Positions 1 through 8,833 of a DNA stretch of 64,000 bases are shown one piece after another. The notes beneath the pieces were generated by a model. The model was not told the origin of the DNA. It did no database searches and saw only the letters and a program-made list of their open reading frames with translations. Position 1 is the first letter of the stretch. Every line of letters begins with the position of its first letter. This DNA comes from Pseudoroseomonas cervicalis (GTDB taxonomy: Bacteria; Pseudomonadota; Alphaproteobacteria; Acetobacterales; Acetobacteraceae). The translations under genes and the position numbers were made by a program. The stretch covers positions 3,635,501 through 3,699,500 of the forward strand of contig NZ_JAUTAJ010000004.1 in assembly GCF_030818485.1 (NCBI RefSeq), in the 5' to 3' direction.

Positions 1-117
1 GGCCAGGTGAACCTGATGCATCAGGAAGGCTGGTACGGCGAGGCCGACCTGCCGCTGGTGCGCTGCTTCGCGCAATATCTGGTGCCCGCCTTCCTCGCCT
101 TGGCCGAGGCCGGCTGA
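1..117 (+). CDS. 3' end of an unidentified protein-coding gene
   Basis: The first 38 codons of the window form an open frame ending in TGA at 115-117. The visible C-terminus (starting GQVNLMHQEGWYG and ending FLALAEAG) is leucine/alanine-rich and looks like genuine coding sequence, with the GC-rich third positions typical of its neighbours. No family can be named from this fragment. It lies about 46 bases upstream of, and on the same strand as, the Bug-type binding protein, so the two may be cotranscribed. Confidence 0.55.
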   Translation, partial: GQVNLMHQEGWYGEADLPLVRCFAQYLVPAFLALAEAG

Positions 118-163
118 CACCGCCCAACCACCACCCAGGCGCCGCGCGCCCGTCTTGGAGAGC

Positions 164-1153
164 ATGAGCATGTTCGCTGGACTTCCCCGCCGCCGCCTGC
201 TGCAGGGCGCCGCCCTGCTGGCGCTGCCCGCCGGCCCGGCCATGGCCCAGGCGCCCTGGCCGCAGGCCCGCGCCATCAATGTGGTGGTCCCCTTCGGCGC
301 CGGCGGCGCCACCGACATCGCCGCCCGCGTCATCGCCCAGGAGATGCAGGCGAGCCTCGGCCAGAGCCTGGTGCTGGAGAACAGGGGCGGCGCCGGTTCT
401 ACCCTCGGCACCGGTTATGCGGCGCGGCAGGCGCCGGATGGCTACACGCTGCTGATCACCACGATCAGCGGGCTGGCGATCGGCCAGACCCTGTATCGCG
501 GCCGCATCCAGTATGATGCCGACACCTCCTTCGCCCATATCGCCATCATGATGGGCACGCCCTATCTGCTGTGTGTCGATCCGCGCCTGCCGATCCGCAG
601 CCTGGCCGACTATGTCGCCGCCTCGCAGAGCCGGGTGATGGATTACGGCACCTCGGGCGTCGGAGGCGTCGCGCATCTGATCGGGCTGCGGCTGGCGCGC
701 GCCACCGGCGCGAAGCTGGAGCATGTGCCCTATCGCGGCTCCACCCAGGCGATCACCGATGTCATGGCGGGTGTCGTGCCCTCGGTGATGGACAGCCTGA
801 CGGCCACCAGCGCGCATCTGCGCTCCGGCGCGCTGCGGGCGCTGGCGACCTCGGCGCCTGAGCGCTCGCCCGATTTCCCGGATGTTCCGACCTTCCGCGA
901 ACTCGGCTATCCGGATGTGGTGGCCGATGGCTGGGCGGGCCTCGCGGCACCGGCCGGCACGCCGCGCCCGGTGCTGGAGAAGCTGGCCGAGGCGGTGCGC
1001 AAGGCGCAGGACAGCCCCAATGTGCAGCGCCGCTTCGCCGAGACCTCGACCACGGCGGGGCGGCTCTATCTGGACGCGGCGCAGGATTTCGTGCGCCGTG
1101 AGGTGGCGAGCTGGAAGCCGGTGATCGAGGCCTCCGGCATCACGCCGGACTGA
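164..1153 (+). CDS. Bug/TctC-family tripartite tricarboxylate transporter substrate-binding protein
   Basis: Periplasmic solute-binding protein of the Bug (TctC) family, which captures small carboxylates or related metabolites; many members are orphans without adjacent TctA/TctB, as here. The N-terminus has a twin-arginine-like stretch (RRRLLQGAALLALP) and a signal peptide ending at AMA. The family core follows: INVVVPFGAGGATDIAARVIA, then LVLENRGGAGSTLGTGYAARQAPDGYTLL, with PDGYTLL a hallmark. Length of about 330 residues is normal. Two in-frame ATGs lie at 164 and 170; GGAG at 157-160 is better spaced for 170, so the exact start is uncertain. The next gene is a gamma-glutamyltransferase-like enzyme 38 bases downstream, so a shared transcript is likely. 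The ligand is unknown. Confidence 0.9.
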   Translation: MSMFAGLPRRRLLQGAALLALPAGPAMAQAPWPQARAINVVVPFGAGGATDIAARVIAQEMQASLGQSLVLENRGGAGSTLGTGYAARQAPDGYTLLITTISGLAIGQTLYRGRIQYDADTSFAHIAIMMGTPYLLCVDPRLPIRSLADYVAASQSRVMDYGTSGVGGVAHLIGLRLARATGAKLEHVPYRGSTQAITDVMAGVVPSVMDSLTATSAHLRSGALRALATSAPERSPDFPDVPTFRELGYPDVVADGWAGLAAPAGTPRPVLEKLAEAVRKAQDSPNVQRRFAETSTTAGRLYLDAAQDFVRREVASWKPVIEASGITPD

Positions 1154-1191
1154 GCGGCGGCGGAACGGGCAAGGAAGCGGGGAGAGAGCGG

Positions 1192-2799
1192 ATGCGCGGC
1201 ATCGTGGTGGCGGCCCAGCCGGAAGCGGCGGAAGCGGGCGTCGAAATCCTGCGGCAGGGCGGCAATGCGGTGGACGCCGCCATTGCCTGCGCCTTCAGCC
1301 AGGGCGTGGTGGACCCGCAGATGTGCGGCATCGGCGGCTTCGGCGCCATGCAGATCTGTATGCCGAAGCAGGGCGTGCACAGCGTGCTGGAATTCTTCGC
1401 CCGCGCGCCGCTCTCCGCCACGCCGGAGATGTGGGCGGACAAGTTCATCGGCCAGTCGCGCGACGGTTTCGTCTTCCTGCTCGACGACCAGAGCAACGAT
1501 ATCGGCTATGGCTCGGTCGGCACGCCAGGCAATGTGGCGGGCTATACCGAGGCGCTGTCGCGCTTCGGCACCATGAAGCTGCGGGACGTGATGGCGCCGG
1601 CCATCGCGCAGTCGCGCCGCGGCGTGATGGTGCGGCCCTATGTCCACTATTACTGGGCGCTGGACCACGGCAATGACGGCCAGGTCAATGTCGAGGACAA
1701 GCTGCGCTTCAGCGAGACCGGGCGGCAGGTCTATTTCCGCCCCGATGGCAGGCTGAAGCGCCCGGGCGACATTCTGCGCAACCCGGAGATGACGCGCACG
1801 CTGGAGCGCATCGCCGAAGGCGGCGCCGATTCCTTCTATCGCGGCGACATCGCGCGCGAGATCGCGGCCGACATGGCGGCGCGCGGCGGCGGCATCACGC
1901 TGGAGGACCTCGCCGCCTATCGGGTGCGGGAGAAATCGCCCTGCTGGGGCGAATATCGCGGGCTGCGCGTGGCCTCCAACCCGCCGCCGGCGGGCGGCGG
2001 CTCGCTGATCGAGCTGCTGCACATCCTGGCGCAATTCGATCTCGGCGCGCTGGAGCACAACAGCGTCGAGCATCTGCGCATCCTGGCGGAAGCCATGAAA
2101 TGGATGACCATCGACAAGGACGCCCATATGGGCGACCCGGATTTCGTCGATGTGCCGATGGAGCGGCTGCTCTCCGCCGCGCATGCCAGGGCGCTGGCGG
2201 TGCGTATCCGCGCGGGCGAGAAGGCCGCGGTGCCGCGCGCCGAGGAGCCGCGCGACCCGCCCGACACCACCGTGGTCTGCGTCGTCGATGCGGCGGGCAA
2301 TGCGGTGTCGATGACGCACACGCTGGGCATCCCCTCCGGTGTCATCACCCCGGGGCTCGGCTTCATGTACAATGGCTGCATGAGCGGCTTCGACCCGCGC
2401 CCGGGCCGTGCCGCCTCCATCGCTCCGGGGAAGAGCCGCGCCAGCGCCATGGCGCCGACCCTGCTCTTCGAGGGCGACGCGCCCTGCATGGTGCTGGCCG
2501 CCCCGGGCGGCACCTATATCGTGCCGGCGCTCGCCCAGGCGATCAGCAATGTCGTCGATTTCGGCATGAGCATGGCGGAGGCTGTGGCGGCGCCGCGCAT
2601 CGTCGCGCTGAGCGACACGATCGATGTCGCCAACCGCATCCCGCACGGCACCACCGATGCCCTGGCGGCGCTGGGCTATCCGATCGCGCGCTCCTATCAG
2701 AGCTATGCCTTCGGCGCCCCGCATGGGCTGGCGCTGCGCGACGGCGCCTGGCAGGGCGGCGCCGACCCGCAGCGCGACGGCATGGCGATGCGGGCCTGA
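1192..2799 (+). CDS. Gamma-glutamyltransferase family protein
   Basis: Member of the gamma-glutamyltranspeptidase (Ntn-hydrolase) family, 535 residues. The family start is clear: IVVAAQPEAAEAGVEILRQGGNAVDAAIACAF, then GIGGFG. Family members self-cleave before a threonine that becomes the catalytic N-terminal nucleophile. The matching site here is the Thr359-Thr360 pair in DTTVVCVVDAAGNAVSMTHTLG, and the PGGTYIVPALAQAISNV region follows. No signal peptide is visible, so a cytoplasmic location is inferred, unlike periplasmic Ggt. A purine-rich ribosome site (GGGGAGAGAG) precedes the ATG. It follows a Bug binding protein and may act on the compound that protein imports. True glutathione activity is not assured, since the family also contains acylases. 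Confidence 0.85.
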   Translation: MRGIVVAAQPEAAEAGVEILRQGGNAVDAAIACAFSQGVVDPQMCGIGGFGAMQICMPKQGVHSVLEFFARAPLSATPEMWADKFIGQSRDGFVFLLDDQSNDIGYGSVGTPGNVAGYTEALSRFGTMKLRDVMAPAIAQSRRGVMVRPYVHYYWALDHGNDGQVNVEDKLRFSETGRQVYFRPDGRLKRPGDILRNPEMTRTLERIAEGGADSFYRGDIAREIAADMAARGGGITLEDLAAYRVREKSPCWGEYRGLRVASNPPPAGGGSLIELLHILAQFDLGALEHNSVEHLRILAEAMKWMTIDKDAHMGDPDFVDVPMERLLSAAHARALAVRIRAGEKAAVPRAEEPRDPPDTTVVCVVDAAGNAVSMTHTLGIPSGVITPGLGFMYNGCMSGFDPRPGRAASIAPGKSRASAMAPTLLFEGDAPCMVLAAPGGTYIVPALAQAISNVVDFGMSMAEAVAAPRIVALSDTIDVANRIPHGTTDALAALGYPIARSYQSYAFGAPHGLALRDGAWQGGADPQRDGMAMRA

Positions 2800-2804
2800 A
2801 TAGG

Positions 2805-2832
2805 GCGCGGCGGGCGGATCAGCCCGCCGCGC
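2805..2832. terminator. Bidirectional hairpin shared by the GGT-like gene and pepT
   Basis: Perfect 11-bp inverted repeat (GCGCGGCGGGC / GCCCGCCGCGC) with a six-base loop between two convergent genes only 19 bases apart. The pepT stop codon (complement of TCA, 2819-2821) lies at the loop, so the hairpin overlaps pepT coding sequence. There is no U-tract, which is common in GC-rich genomes. Confidence 0.6.
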
Positions 2833-4072
2833 TGTTCCGCGGCTCGGCGGCCAGCGCGCAGAGCCGCTCGGTCAGGCGATAGGAATCGACGAAGGAGCCG
2901 ACCGGCAGGAATTCATCGCGCGAGTGGAAATTGTGGGCGCCGGTGAAGTAGTTCGGCGTCGGCACACCGCGCGCCGACAGCGCCGAGCCATCCGTGCCGC
3001 CGCGCATGGCGATCACCTTGGGCGTGATGCCCATCTGCCCCATCGCCTGCACGATCAGATCGACGCAGTGCCGGTCATTGCCCAGCGCGGCGTCGATATT
3101 CTGGTAGCTGTCCTCGATCTTCACCTCGATCTTCGCGCGCGGGTGGCGGGCGCGCAGACGCTCCACCGCCTCGGCCACATAGGCCTTGCGCTCGGCGAAG
3201 CGGGCCCCGTCATGGTCGCGGATCGACATCTGCAGCCGCGCGCTGCCCTGGTTGCCGGAAATGCCGTTGCACCACCAATAGCCCTCGCGCCCCTCGGTGT
3301 GCTCGGGCGTCTGCAGCGGGTCGAACAGCCCCACCAGCTCGGTGGCGATCAGGATCGGGTTCACCAGCACGCCCTTGGCGGTCATCGGATGGGCGGTGAC
3401 GCCGGTGATGTCGACGGTGACGCCGGCGGCGTTGAAGGTCTCATAGACCAGCTCGCCGCGCTCGCAGCAATCGATGGTGTAGGCGAAGGCGACGGGGAAA
3501 CGCGCCAGCTCCATCACCTTGGCGCCGCGCAGCCCGATCTCCTCATCGGGCACGAAGGCCAGGATGATGTCGCCGCGCGGCGCATCGCTGTGCCGCAGCC
3601 GGTCCGCCAGGGTCATCAGCACGGCGATCGCCGCCTTGTTGTCGGCGCCCAGCACGCTGGTGCCGTCGCTGACAAGGATCTCCTGGCCGCGATAGGGCAG
3701 GATCTCGGGATGCTCGGCGACCCGCAGCCAGATATCCTGTTCGCGGTTCAGCGGCAGGTCCTCGCCCTCGAAGCGCAGGCGCTGCGGCTTCACCACGGGC
3801 GAGAGGCCGACATCCACCGTGTCCAGATGCGCCACGAAGCCGATGCAGGGGGCGTCGGCCCGGTTGCCGGGCAGCCGCGCCGTCAGCACGCTGTGCGCGT
3901 CGAGATGGATATCGGCCAGGCCCAGCGCCGCCAGCTCCTCTCGCAGCAGCTCCGCCAGGCGGCGCTGGCCCTGGGTGCTGGGCACGCTGGTCGCCGCCGC
4001 GTCGCTCTGGCTCTCCACCGAGAGGTAGCGGAAGAAGCGCTCGATCAGCTGCTCGGCAAGGGCATCGGCCAT
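2819..4072 (-). CDS. pepT: Peptidase T (tripeptide aminopeptidase, M20B)
   Basis: Cytoplasmic dizinc aminopeptidase that removes the N-terminal residue of tripeptides. The 417-residue length fits PepT (about 408 in E. coli). Family motifs in order: FFRYLSVESQSD near the N-terminus, metal-binding GFVAHLDTVD, then SDGTSVLGADNKAAIAVLM with a metal-binding Asp, catalytic VPDEEIG, TIDCCERGELVYETFNAA, and RGGTDGSALSARGVPTPNYFTGAHNFHS with a C-terminal metal His. The frame is open upstream, but the ATG at 4072 begins the conserved MADALAEQLIERFFRYL and has a GGAG ribosome site, so it is preferred. It is convergent with the GGT-like gene, making a small peptide and glutamyl-compound neighbourhood. 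Confidence 0.95.
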   Translation of the reverse strand: MADALAEQLIERFFRYLSVESQSDAAATSVPSTQGQRRLAELLREELAALGLADIHLDAHSVLTARLPGNRADAPCIGFVAHLDTVDVGLSPVVKPQRLRFEGEDLPLNREQDIWLRVAEHPEILPYRGQEILVSDGTSVLGADNKAAIAVLMTLADRLRHSDAPRGDIILAFVPDEEIGLRGAKVMELARFPVAFAYTIDCCERGELVYETFNAAGVTVDITGVTAHPMTAKGVLVNPILIATELVGLFDPLQTPEHTEGREGYWWCNGISGNQGSARLQMSIRDHDGARFAERKAYVAEAVERLRARHPRAKIEVKIEDSYQNIDAALGNDRHCVDLIVQAMGQMGITPKVIAMRGGTDGSALSARGVPTPNYFTGAHNFHSRDEFLPVGSFVDSYRLTERLCALAAEPRNSAAG

Positions 4073-4281
4073 GGCAAGGCTCCGGGAATCAGGGGCGGGG
4101 CGGGCCGGCGCCGGGGCACGGACCGCGACAGGGGCGGTATCATCGCCCCGCCCGGGCCCCGGCGCCAAGGGGGCGGCCGATCTGAAGATCGGGCGCAGCC
4201 CCGCTGGGACCGGTCCTAAATGCGGTGCGATGCAAAATGCCGCTCCGGCCTCCCTTGCCGGTAACGATGCATTTCAGTTAA

Positions 4282-4296
4282 TGAAAATCACTCGCA
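4282..4296 (+). promoter_or_regulatory. Probable Fur box upstream of the siderophore operon
   Basis: TGAAAATCACTCGCA matches the 7-1-7 Fur consensus TGAGAATCATTCTCA at 12 of 15 positions. It sits in a short AT-rich island about 105 bases before the TonB receptor start, in an otherwise very GC-rich region. Iron repression of the downstream operon is inferred from position, match and gene content. Confidence 0.65.
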
Positions 4297-4399
4297 TTTG
4301 CACGCCTGGGGTGGGCGCCATGCGGCCGCCCGGTGCAGCCCTGCCGGCGGCGCGCCGGGTGCCGGTGCTTCCCCGGGCCGGAACAAGGATCGACGCCCG

Positions 4400-6658
4400 A
4401 TGTCCCCGACCCACGGCCAGGAAGCCCCCGACCGCGCGCCCCAGGCGAGCCGTCCGGATGGCGGGGACAGCCCGGCCCGCGCCGCCAGCATCGCCAGCGC
4501 CACCGTGACCCTGGCCGGCGCCGTGCTGGCGGCCGGCCTGAGCGTGGCGCCCGCCGCGCAGGCCCAGACGGCCCAGAGCGCGGCCCCGGCCCAGGCCGAG
4601 CCGGCCTCCGGCGTGGTGGCGCTGCCCAATCTGCAGGTCACCGGCTCCTCCAGCCCGCAGCCCGGCCTGCCGCCGGCGCTGCCGGGCGGGCAGGTGGCCC
4701 GTGGCGGCTCGCTCGGCCTGCTCGGCACCGGCGACATCATGGCGACGCCGTTCAGCACCAACAATTTCACCTCGCAGCTGATCGAGGACCAGCAGGCGCG
4801 CACCGCCGCCGACACGCTGATCAACGATGCCTCGGTGCGGCTGACCACCGGCAGCAACGGCTTCGACGACACCTTCCAGATCCGCGGCTATGGTGTCTCC
4901 GCCTCGGATGTCGGGCTGAACGGGCTGTACGGGCTGGTGCCCTCCAACCGCGTGCCGGGGCAGATGATCGAGCGGATCGAGCTGCTGAAGGGCCCGGGCG
5001 CGCTGATCAACGGCATCGCGCCGGGCGGCAGCATCGGCGGCGGCATCAACATCGTCACCAAGCGCGCCGGCGATGAGCCGCTGACCCGCCTGACCACCAC
5101 CTATATCGGCAGCGAGAATTTCGGCCTGCATGCCGATATCGCCCGCCGCTATGGCGAGAACCGCGAATGGGGCATCCGCTTCAACGGGCTGCTGCGCGAT
5201 GGCGAAGGCTCGATCGATGGCGGCAATATCCGCACCGGCCTCGGCACGCTCGGCCTCGACTATCGCGGCGAGCGGCTGCGCTGGAATGCCGATTTCATCT
5301 ATCTGCGCGACGACACCGACAATTTCCGCCCGCAGATCGCCATCCAGCCCAGTGCCACGGCGATCCCGAAGCCGCCCGATGCGCGCAGCAACTGGTTTCC
5401 CGGCACCACGCTGCGCCAGCAGGACACCACGCTCGCCACCCGCGTCGAGTATGACCTGACCGAGTCGCTCACCGCCTATGTCGGCTTCGGCTATCGCGAG
5501 GGCTGGAACGAGCAGGACTTCCCCAATGCCAATCCGGGCGCGCGCGCCAATGGCGATTTCACCGTCCGCAACTCCTTCTACGATTCCTACACCGAGACCT
5601 ATAGCGGCACGGCCGGCGCGCGCTGGCGCTTCAACACCGGCCCCGTCGGCCACACGCTGAATGTCGGCTTCACCGGCTTCCAGCAGGAGGCCGGCAATGC
5701 CTACATCACCTCCGCCGGCACCGTGGCCTCCAACATCTACCGCCCCTCGCCGCTGCCGCGCGTCACCGCGCTGCGCACCGATCCGCAGCGCGCCTCGGAC
5801 ACGCGGCTGACCAGCTTCGCGGTGGCCGACACGCTGTCCTTCGCCGATGACCGGCTGCTGGTCACGCTCGGCGTGCGCGAGCAGAATGTGCTGGTCGACA
5901 GCTACAACACCGCCAATGGCGCGCGCACCAGCCGCTACGATGCCAGCGCCACCACGCCGCTGGCCGGCGTGGTGTTCCGCGTGCTCGACAATGTCTCGCT
6001 CTATGCCAATTACGCGCAAGGCCTGACCCGCGGCACCATCGTCGGCGCCGGCTATGTCAACACCGGCGCGGTGCTGGCGCCCTTCAAGTCCGAGCAGTAC
6101 GAGGCTGGCGTGAAGGTGGAGTGGGGCGGGCTGACCACCACCGCCGCGGTGTTCCAGCTGACCCGGCCGAACCAGGTCACCACCACGGCCAATGAGCTGG
6201 CCTATGATGGCGAGCAGCGCAACCGCGGCATCGAGCTGATGGCCTTCGGCGAGCTGATGCCCGGCCTGCGCGGCCTGGTCGGCGCCACGCTGATGGAGCC
6301 CGAGCTGACCCGCACGCAGAACCCGGCCGAGGCCGGCAACAAGGCCGCCGGCGTGCCGGAGCGGCTGTTCTCCGGCGCGCTGGACTGGGATGTGCCGGGC
6401 GTGCCGGGTCTCGCCCTGAATGGCCGCGTCATCTACACCTCCGGCTCCTACATGAACGCCGCCAACACGCTGCGCTTCGATGGCTGGACGCGGGTCGATA
6501 TCGGCGCCCGCTACACCACCGAGATCTCCGGCAAGCCGGTCACCTTCCGCGCCAATCTGGAGAATGTGACGGATGAGCAGTACTGGCTGACCAGCGGCAA
6601 TTACGTGACCGTGGGCGCGCCGCGCACCGTCATCGTCTCGGCGGCCTTCGACTTCTGA
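4400..6658 (+). CDS. TonB-dependent siderophore receptor
   Basis: Outer-membrane gated channel for ferric siderophores, energised by TonB. From the ATG at 4400 it has 752 residues. A long N-terminal region leads to a signal peptide ending AAQAQ. The plug domain follows (FSTNNFTSQLIEDQQARTAADTLINDASV, then DTFQIRGYGV, then ERIELLKGPGALINGIAPGGSIGGGINIVTKR). The 22-strand-type barrel ends with the characteristic terminal phenylalanine (VSAAFDF). The frame is open upstream to 4298 via TTG, but AAGGA at 4385-4389 favours 4400. A Fur box lies upstream. It is the first gene of a five-gene operon with overlapping stops and starts. The specific siderophore cannot be told from sequence. Confidence 0.93.
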   Translation: MSPTHGQEAPDRAPQASRPDGGDSPARAASIASATVTLAGAVLAAGLSVAPAAQAQTAQSAAPAQAEPASGVVALPNLQVTGSSSPQPGLPPALPGGQVARGGSLGLLGTGDIMATPFSTNNFTSQLIEDQQARTAADTLINDASVRLTTGSNGFDDTFQIRGYGVSASDVGLNGLYGLVPSNRVPGQMIERIELLKGPGALINGIAPGGSIGGGINIVTKRAGDEPLTRLTTTYIGSENFGLHADIARRYGENREWGIRFNGLLRDGEGSIDGGNIRTGLGTLGLDYRGERLRWNADFIYLRDDTDNFRPQIAIQPSATAIPKPPDARSNWFPGTTLRQQDTTLATRVEYDLTESLTAYVGFGYREGWNEQDFPNANPGARANGDFTVRNSFYDSYTETYSGTAGARWRFNTGPVGHTLNVGFTGFQQEAGNAYITSAGTVASNIYRPSPLPRVTALRTDPQRASDTRLTSFAVADTLSFADDRLLVTLGVREQNVLVDSYNTANGARTSRYDASATTPLAGVVFRVLDNVSLYANYAQGLTRGTIVGAGYVNTGAVLAPFKSEQYEAGVKVEWGGLTTTAAVFQLTRPNQVTTTANELAYDGEQRNRGIELMAFGELMPGLRGLVGATLMEPELTRTQNPAEAGNKAAGVPERLFSGALDWDVPGVPGLALNGRVIYTSGSYMNAANTLRFDGWTRVDIGARYTTEISGKPVTFRANLENVTDEQYWLTSGNYVTVGAPRTVIVSAAFDF

Positions 6659-6954
6659 TGGTGCGGGGGCACACCGCGCCCCTGCTGCCCCGCCTGCGCC
6701 GGGCGGCGCCGGTGGCGTCGCGCATCCTGGCCGCGCTGTTCGGCGGCTATGGGCTGGCGGCGCTCTCCAGCCTGGCCGCGCTGGCCCTGCCCGCCAGCCG
6801 GCCGCAGGCGGTTCTCACCGGCATGCTGTTGAGTTTTCTGTTCTACGCGGCGGCGGTGCTGTGGTGCTTCGCCGCCCGCAGCGCCAGGCGCGCCTGGGCC
6901 GGGCTGGCGCTGGTGGCGGCGCCGCTGGGCCTCGCCGCCTGGTGGGCGGCATGA
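6658..6954 (+). CDS. DUF3649 small membrane protein of iron-uptake operon
   Basis: 98-residue inner-membrane protein with about three hydrophobic segments: ILAALFGGYGLAALSSLAALALPA, AVLTGMLLSFLFYAAAVLWCFAA and GLALVAAPLGLAAWWAA. Size, topology and position between a siderophore receptor and a PepSY protein match the DUF3649 family, whose role in iron uptake is undefined. Its ATG overlaps the receptor stop (TGATG) and its own stop overlaps the next start (ATGA), so translation is probably coupled. Confidence 0.75.
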   Translation: MVRGHTAPLLPRLRRAAPVASRILAALFGGYGLAALSSLAALALPASRPQAVLTGMLLSFLFYAAAVLWCFAARSARRAWAGLALVAAPLGLAAWWAA

Positions 6955-8531
6955 CCACGCCCCCGGCCCCTCCGCGCCGCAGCCTGCGCCAGAGCATGTC
7001 CGGCCTGCACATCTGGGCCGGGCTGCTGTTCGGCTGGCTGCTCTACGCCATGTTCCTCACCGGCACGGTGGCGTATTTCAAGGACGAGCTCTCGCTCTGG
7101 ATGCGGCCCGAGCTGCCGGCGGCGGCCACGGCCCCCGACCAGGCGCTGGCGGCGCAGCGCGTGGCCGAGGCGCTGGGGCGGATGGCGCCCGGCGCCAGCC
7201 AGTGGAGCCTGCGGCTGCCGGATGCGCGCAACCCGGATGTCGACGCCTTCTGGCGCGGCGGCGGCGCCCCGGGCGAGCGCCGCTTCGGCGCCGCGCGCTT
7301 CGAGGCCGCGACCGGCGCGCCGATCGCGGCGCGGGAGACGCAGGGCGGCGAGTTCTTCCTGCGCTTCCACTTCCAGTTCCACTACATGCCGGTGCTGTGG
7401 GGCCGCTGGCTGGCCGGCGCGGCGGCGATGCTGATGCTGGTCGCCATCCTCAGCGGCGTCATCACGCACAAGAAGATCTTCGTCGACTTCTTCACCTTCC
7501 GCTGGGGCAAGGGGCAGCGCGCCTGGCTGGACGCGCACAATGCGCTGTCGGTCTTCGGCCTGCCCTTCCATCTGATGATCACCTATACCGGGCTGGTCAC
7601 GCTGATGGCGCTCTACATGCCCTGGGGCGAGCGCGCCGGCCTGCGCAGCGCCGCCGAGCGGCAGGAATTGTCCACCCAGCTCAGCGCCTTCCTCCGGCCC
7701 GGCCGGCCCGCCGGCGAGGCGGTGAAGCTGGCGCCGGTCGACGCCATGGTGCGGCAGGCCGAGGCGCGCTGGGGCCAGGGCCAGGCCGGGCGCGTCACCA
7801 TCACCCTGCCGGGCGATGCCGCCTCCCGCGTCGCGGTGTCGCGCGGCGAGGCCGGGCGCGTCTCGATGAGCCCGCAATACCTGGAATTCTCCGGCGCGAC
7901 CGGCGCGCTGCTCTCGGTGCGCGACAGTGTCGGCGCGGCGGCCGAGGCGCGCGGTGTGCTCTACGCCCTGCATCTCGGCCGCTTCAGCGACACCGCGACG
8001 CGCTGGCTGTATTTCCTGGTCAGCCTGGCGGGCACCGCCATGGTCGGCACCGGGCTGGTGCTCTGGGCGGTGAAGCGCCGGGCGAAGCTGGCCGAGGGCG
8101 CGCGCCCGCCGCTCGGGCTGCGGCTGGTGGAGCGGCTGAACATCCCCGGCATCGCCGGGCTGTCCATCGCCATGGCGGGCTTCCTCTGGGCCAACCGGCT
8201 GCTGCCCGCCAATCTGCCCGGCCGCGCCGTGTGGGAGGTGGATCTCTTCTTCATCCTGTGGGGCCTCACGCTGCTGCACGCGGTGCTGCGCCCCGTCCGC
8301 CGCGCCTGGCTGGAGCAGCTCTGGCTGGCCGCCGCGCTGCTGGCGCTGCTGCCGCTGCTGAGTGCCGCCACCACCGGCCGGCCGCTCTGGCACAGCCTGG
8401 CGCGGGGCGACTGGGTCTTCGCCGGGCTGGAGCTGACCTGCTGGGCGCTGGCGGCGCTGCATGCGGCGCTGGCCCTTGGCCTGGCGCGGCATCGTGGCCG
8501 GGCGCGCCGCGCCGTGGCGGCCACCGCATGA
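6951..8531 (+). CDS. PepSY-associated transmembrane protein (iron-regulated, PiuB-like)
   Basis: 526-residue inner-membrane protein of the PepSY_TM family, often Fur-regulated and proposed to reduce or release iron from siderophores in the periplasm. Visible features: RSLRQSMSGLHIWAGLLFGWLLYAMFLTGTVAYFKDEL (first membrane segment of the family), a periplasmic PepSY-like region, a second membrane segment followed by HKKIFVDFFTFRWGKGQRAWLDAHNALSVFGLPFHLMITYTGL (conserved His residues, possible haem ligands), and four or more C-terminal membrane segments. The frame is open upstream, but the ATG at 6951 overlaps the DUF3649 stop and begins the conserved sequence. It is followed by DUF3325 with a 4-base overlap. 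Confidence 0.88.
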   Translation: MTTPPAPPRRSLRQSMSGLHIWAGLLFGWLLYAMFLTGTVAYFKDELSLWMRPELPAAATAPDQALAAQRVAEALGRMAPGASQWSLRLPDARNPDVDAFWRGGGAPGERRFGAARFEAATGAPIAARETQGGEFFLRFHFQFHYMPVLWGRWLAGAAAMLMLVAILSGVITHKKIFVDFFTFRWGKGQRAWLDAHNALSVFGLPFHLMITYTGLVTLMALYMPWGERAGLRSAAERQELSTQLSAFLRPGRPAGEAVKLAPVDAMVRQAEARWGQGQAGRVTITLPGDAASRVAVSRGEAGRVSMSPQYLEFSGATGALLSVRDSVGAAAEARGVLYALHLGRFSDTATRWLYFLVSLAGTAMVGTGLVLWAVKRRAKLAEGARPPLGLRLVERLNIPGIAGLSIAMAGFLWANRLLPANLPGRAVWEVDLFFILWGLTLLHAVLRPVRRAWLEQLWLAAALLALLPLLSAATTGRPLWHSLARGDWVFAGLELTCWALAALHAALALGLARHRGRARRAVAATA

Positions 8532-8833
8532 GCCATGCCCTGGCCCTGCTGCTCTGCCTGGCGGGGTTCGCGGCGCTCGCCGCCGCCAGCGAGGCGCCGC
8601 AGCGGGCCGTGCTGCGCCGGATCCTGCCCCGCGCCACCCGCCTGGCGCTGCGCGGCCTGGGCGCTTCCCTGCTGCTGCTGGCGCTCGGCCAGCTGGTGGC
8701 GGGGCGGGGCTGGGGGCTCGGGCTGGTGGTGTGGAGCGGCCATCTGAGCCTCGCCGCCGGGCTCACCTATCTGTCGCTGATCGGCTGGGCGCGCCGCGCC
8801 CGGCCCGACCCCTCCCGCCCTGGCCGAGGATGA
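8528..8833 (+). CDS. DUF3325 small membrane protein
   Basis: 101-residue membrane protein with three hydrophobic segments (ALALLLCLAGFAALAAAS, LALRGLGASLLLLALGQLVA, GLVVWSGHLSLAAGLTYLSLIGWA). Length, topology and location directly after the PepSY protein match DUF3325, an iron-operon accessory family of unknown mechanism. The ATG at 8528 overlaps the preceding stop (ATGA). The frame is open far upstream only because of GC-rich shadowing of the PepSY gene. The stop overlaps the next start, so the operon is tightly packed. Confidence 0.75.
   Translation: MSHALALLLCLAGFAALAAASEAPQRAVLRRILPRATRLALRGLGASLLLLALGQLVAGRGWGLGLVVWSGHLSLAAGLTYLSLIGWARRARPDPSRPGRG

Noticed and set aside
1066..2724. Long minus-strand open frame opposite the GGT-like gene
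   Set aside because: The plus-strand frame has full family motifs and a ribosome site; the antisense frame is a compositional shadow.
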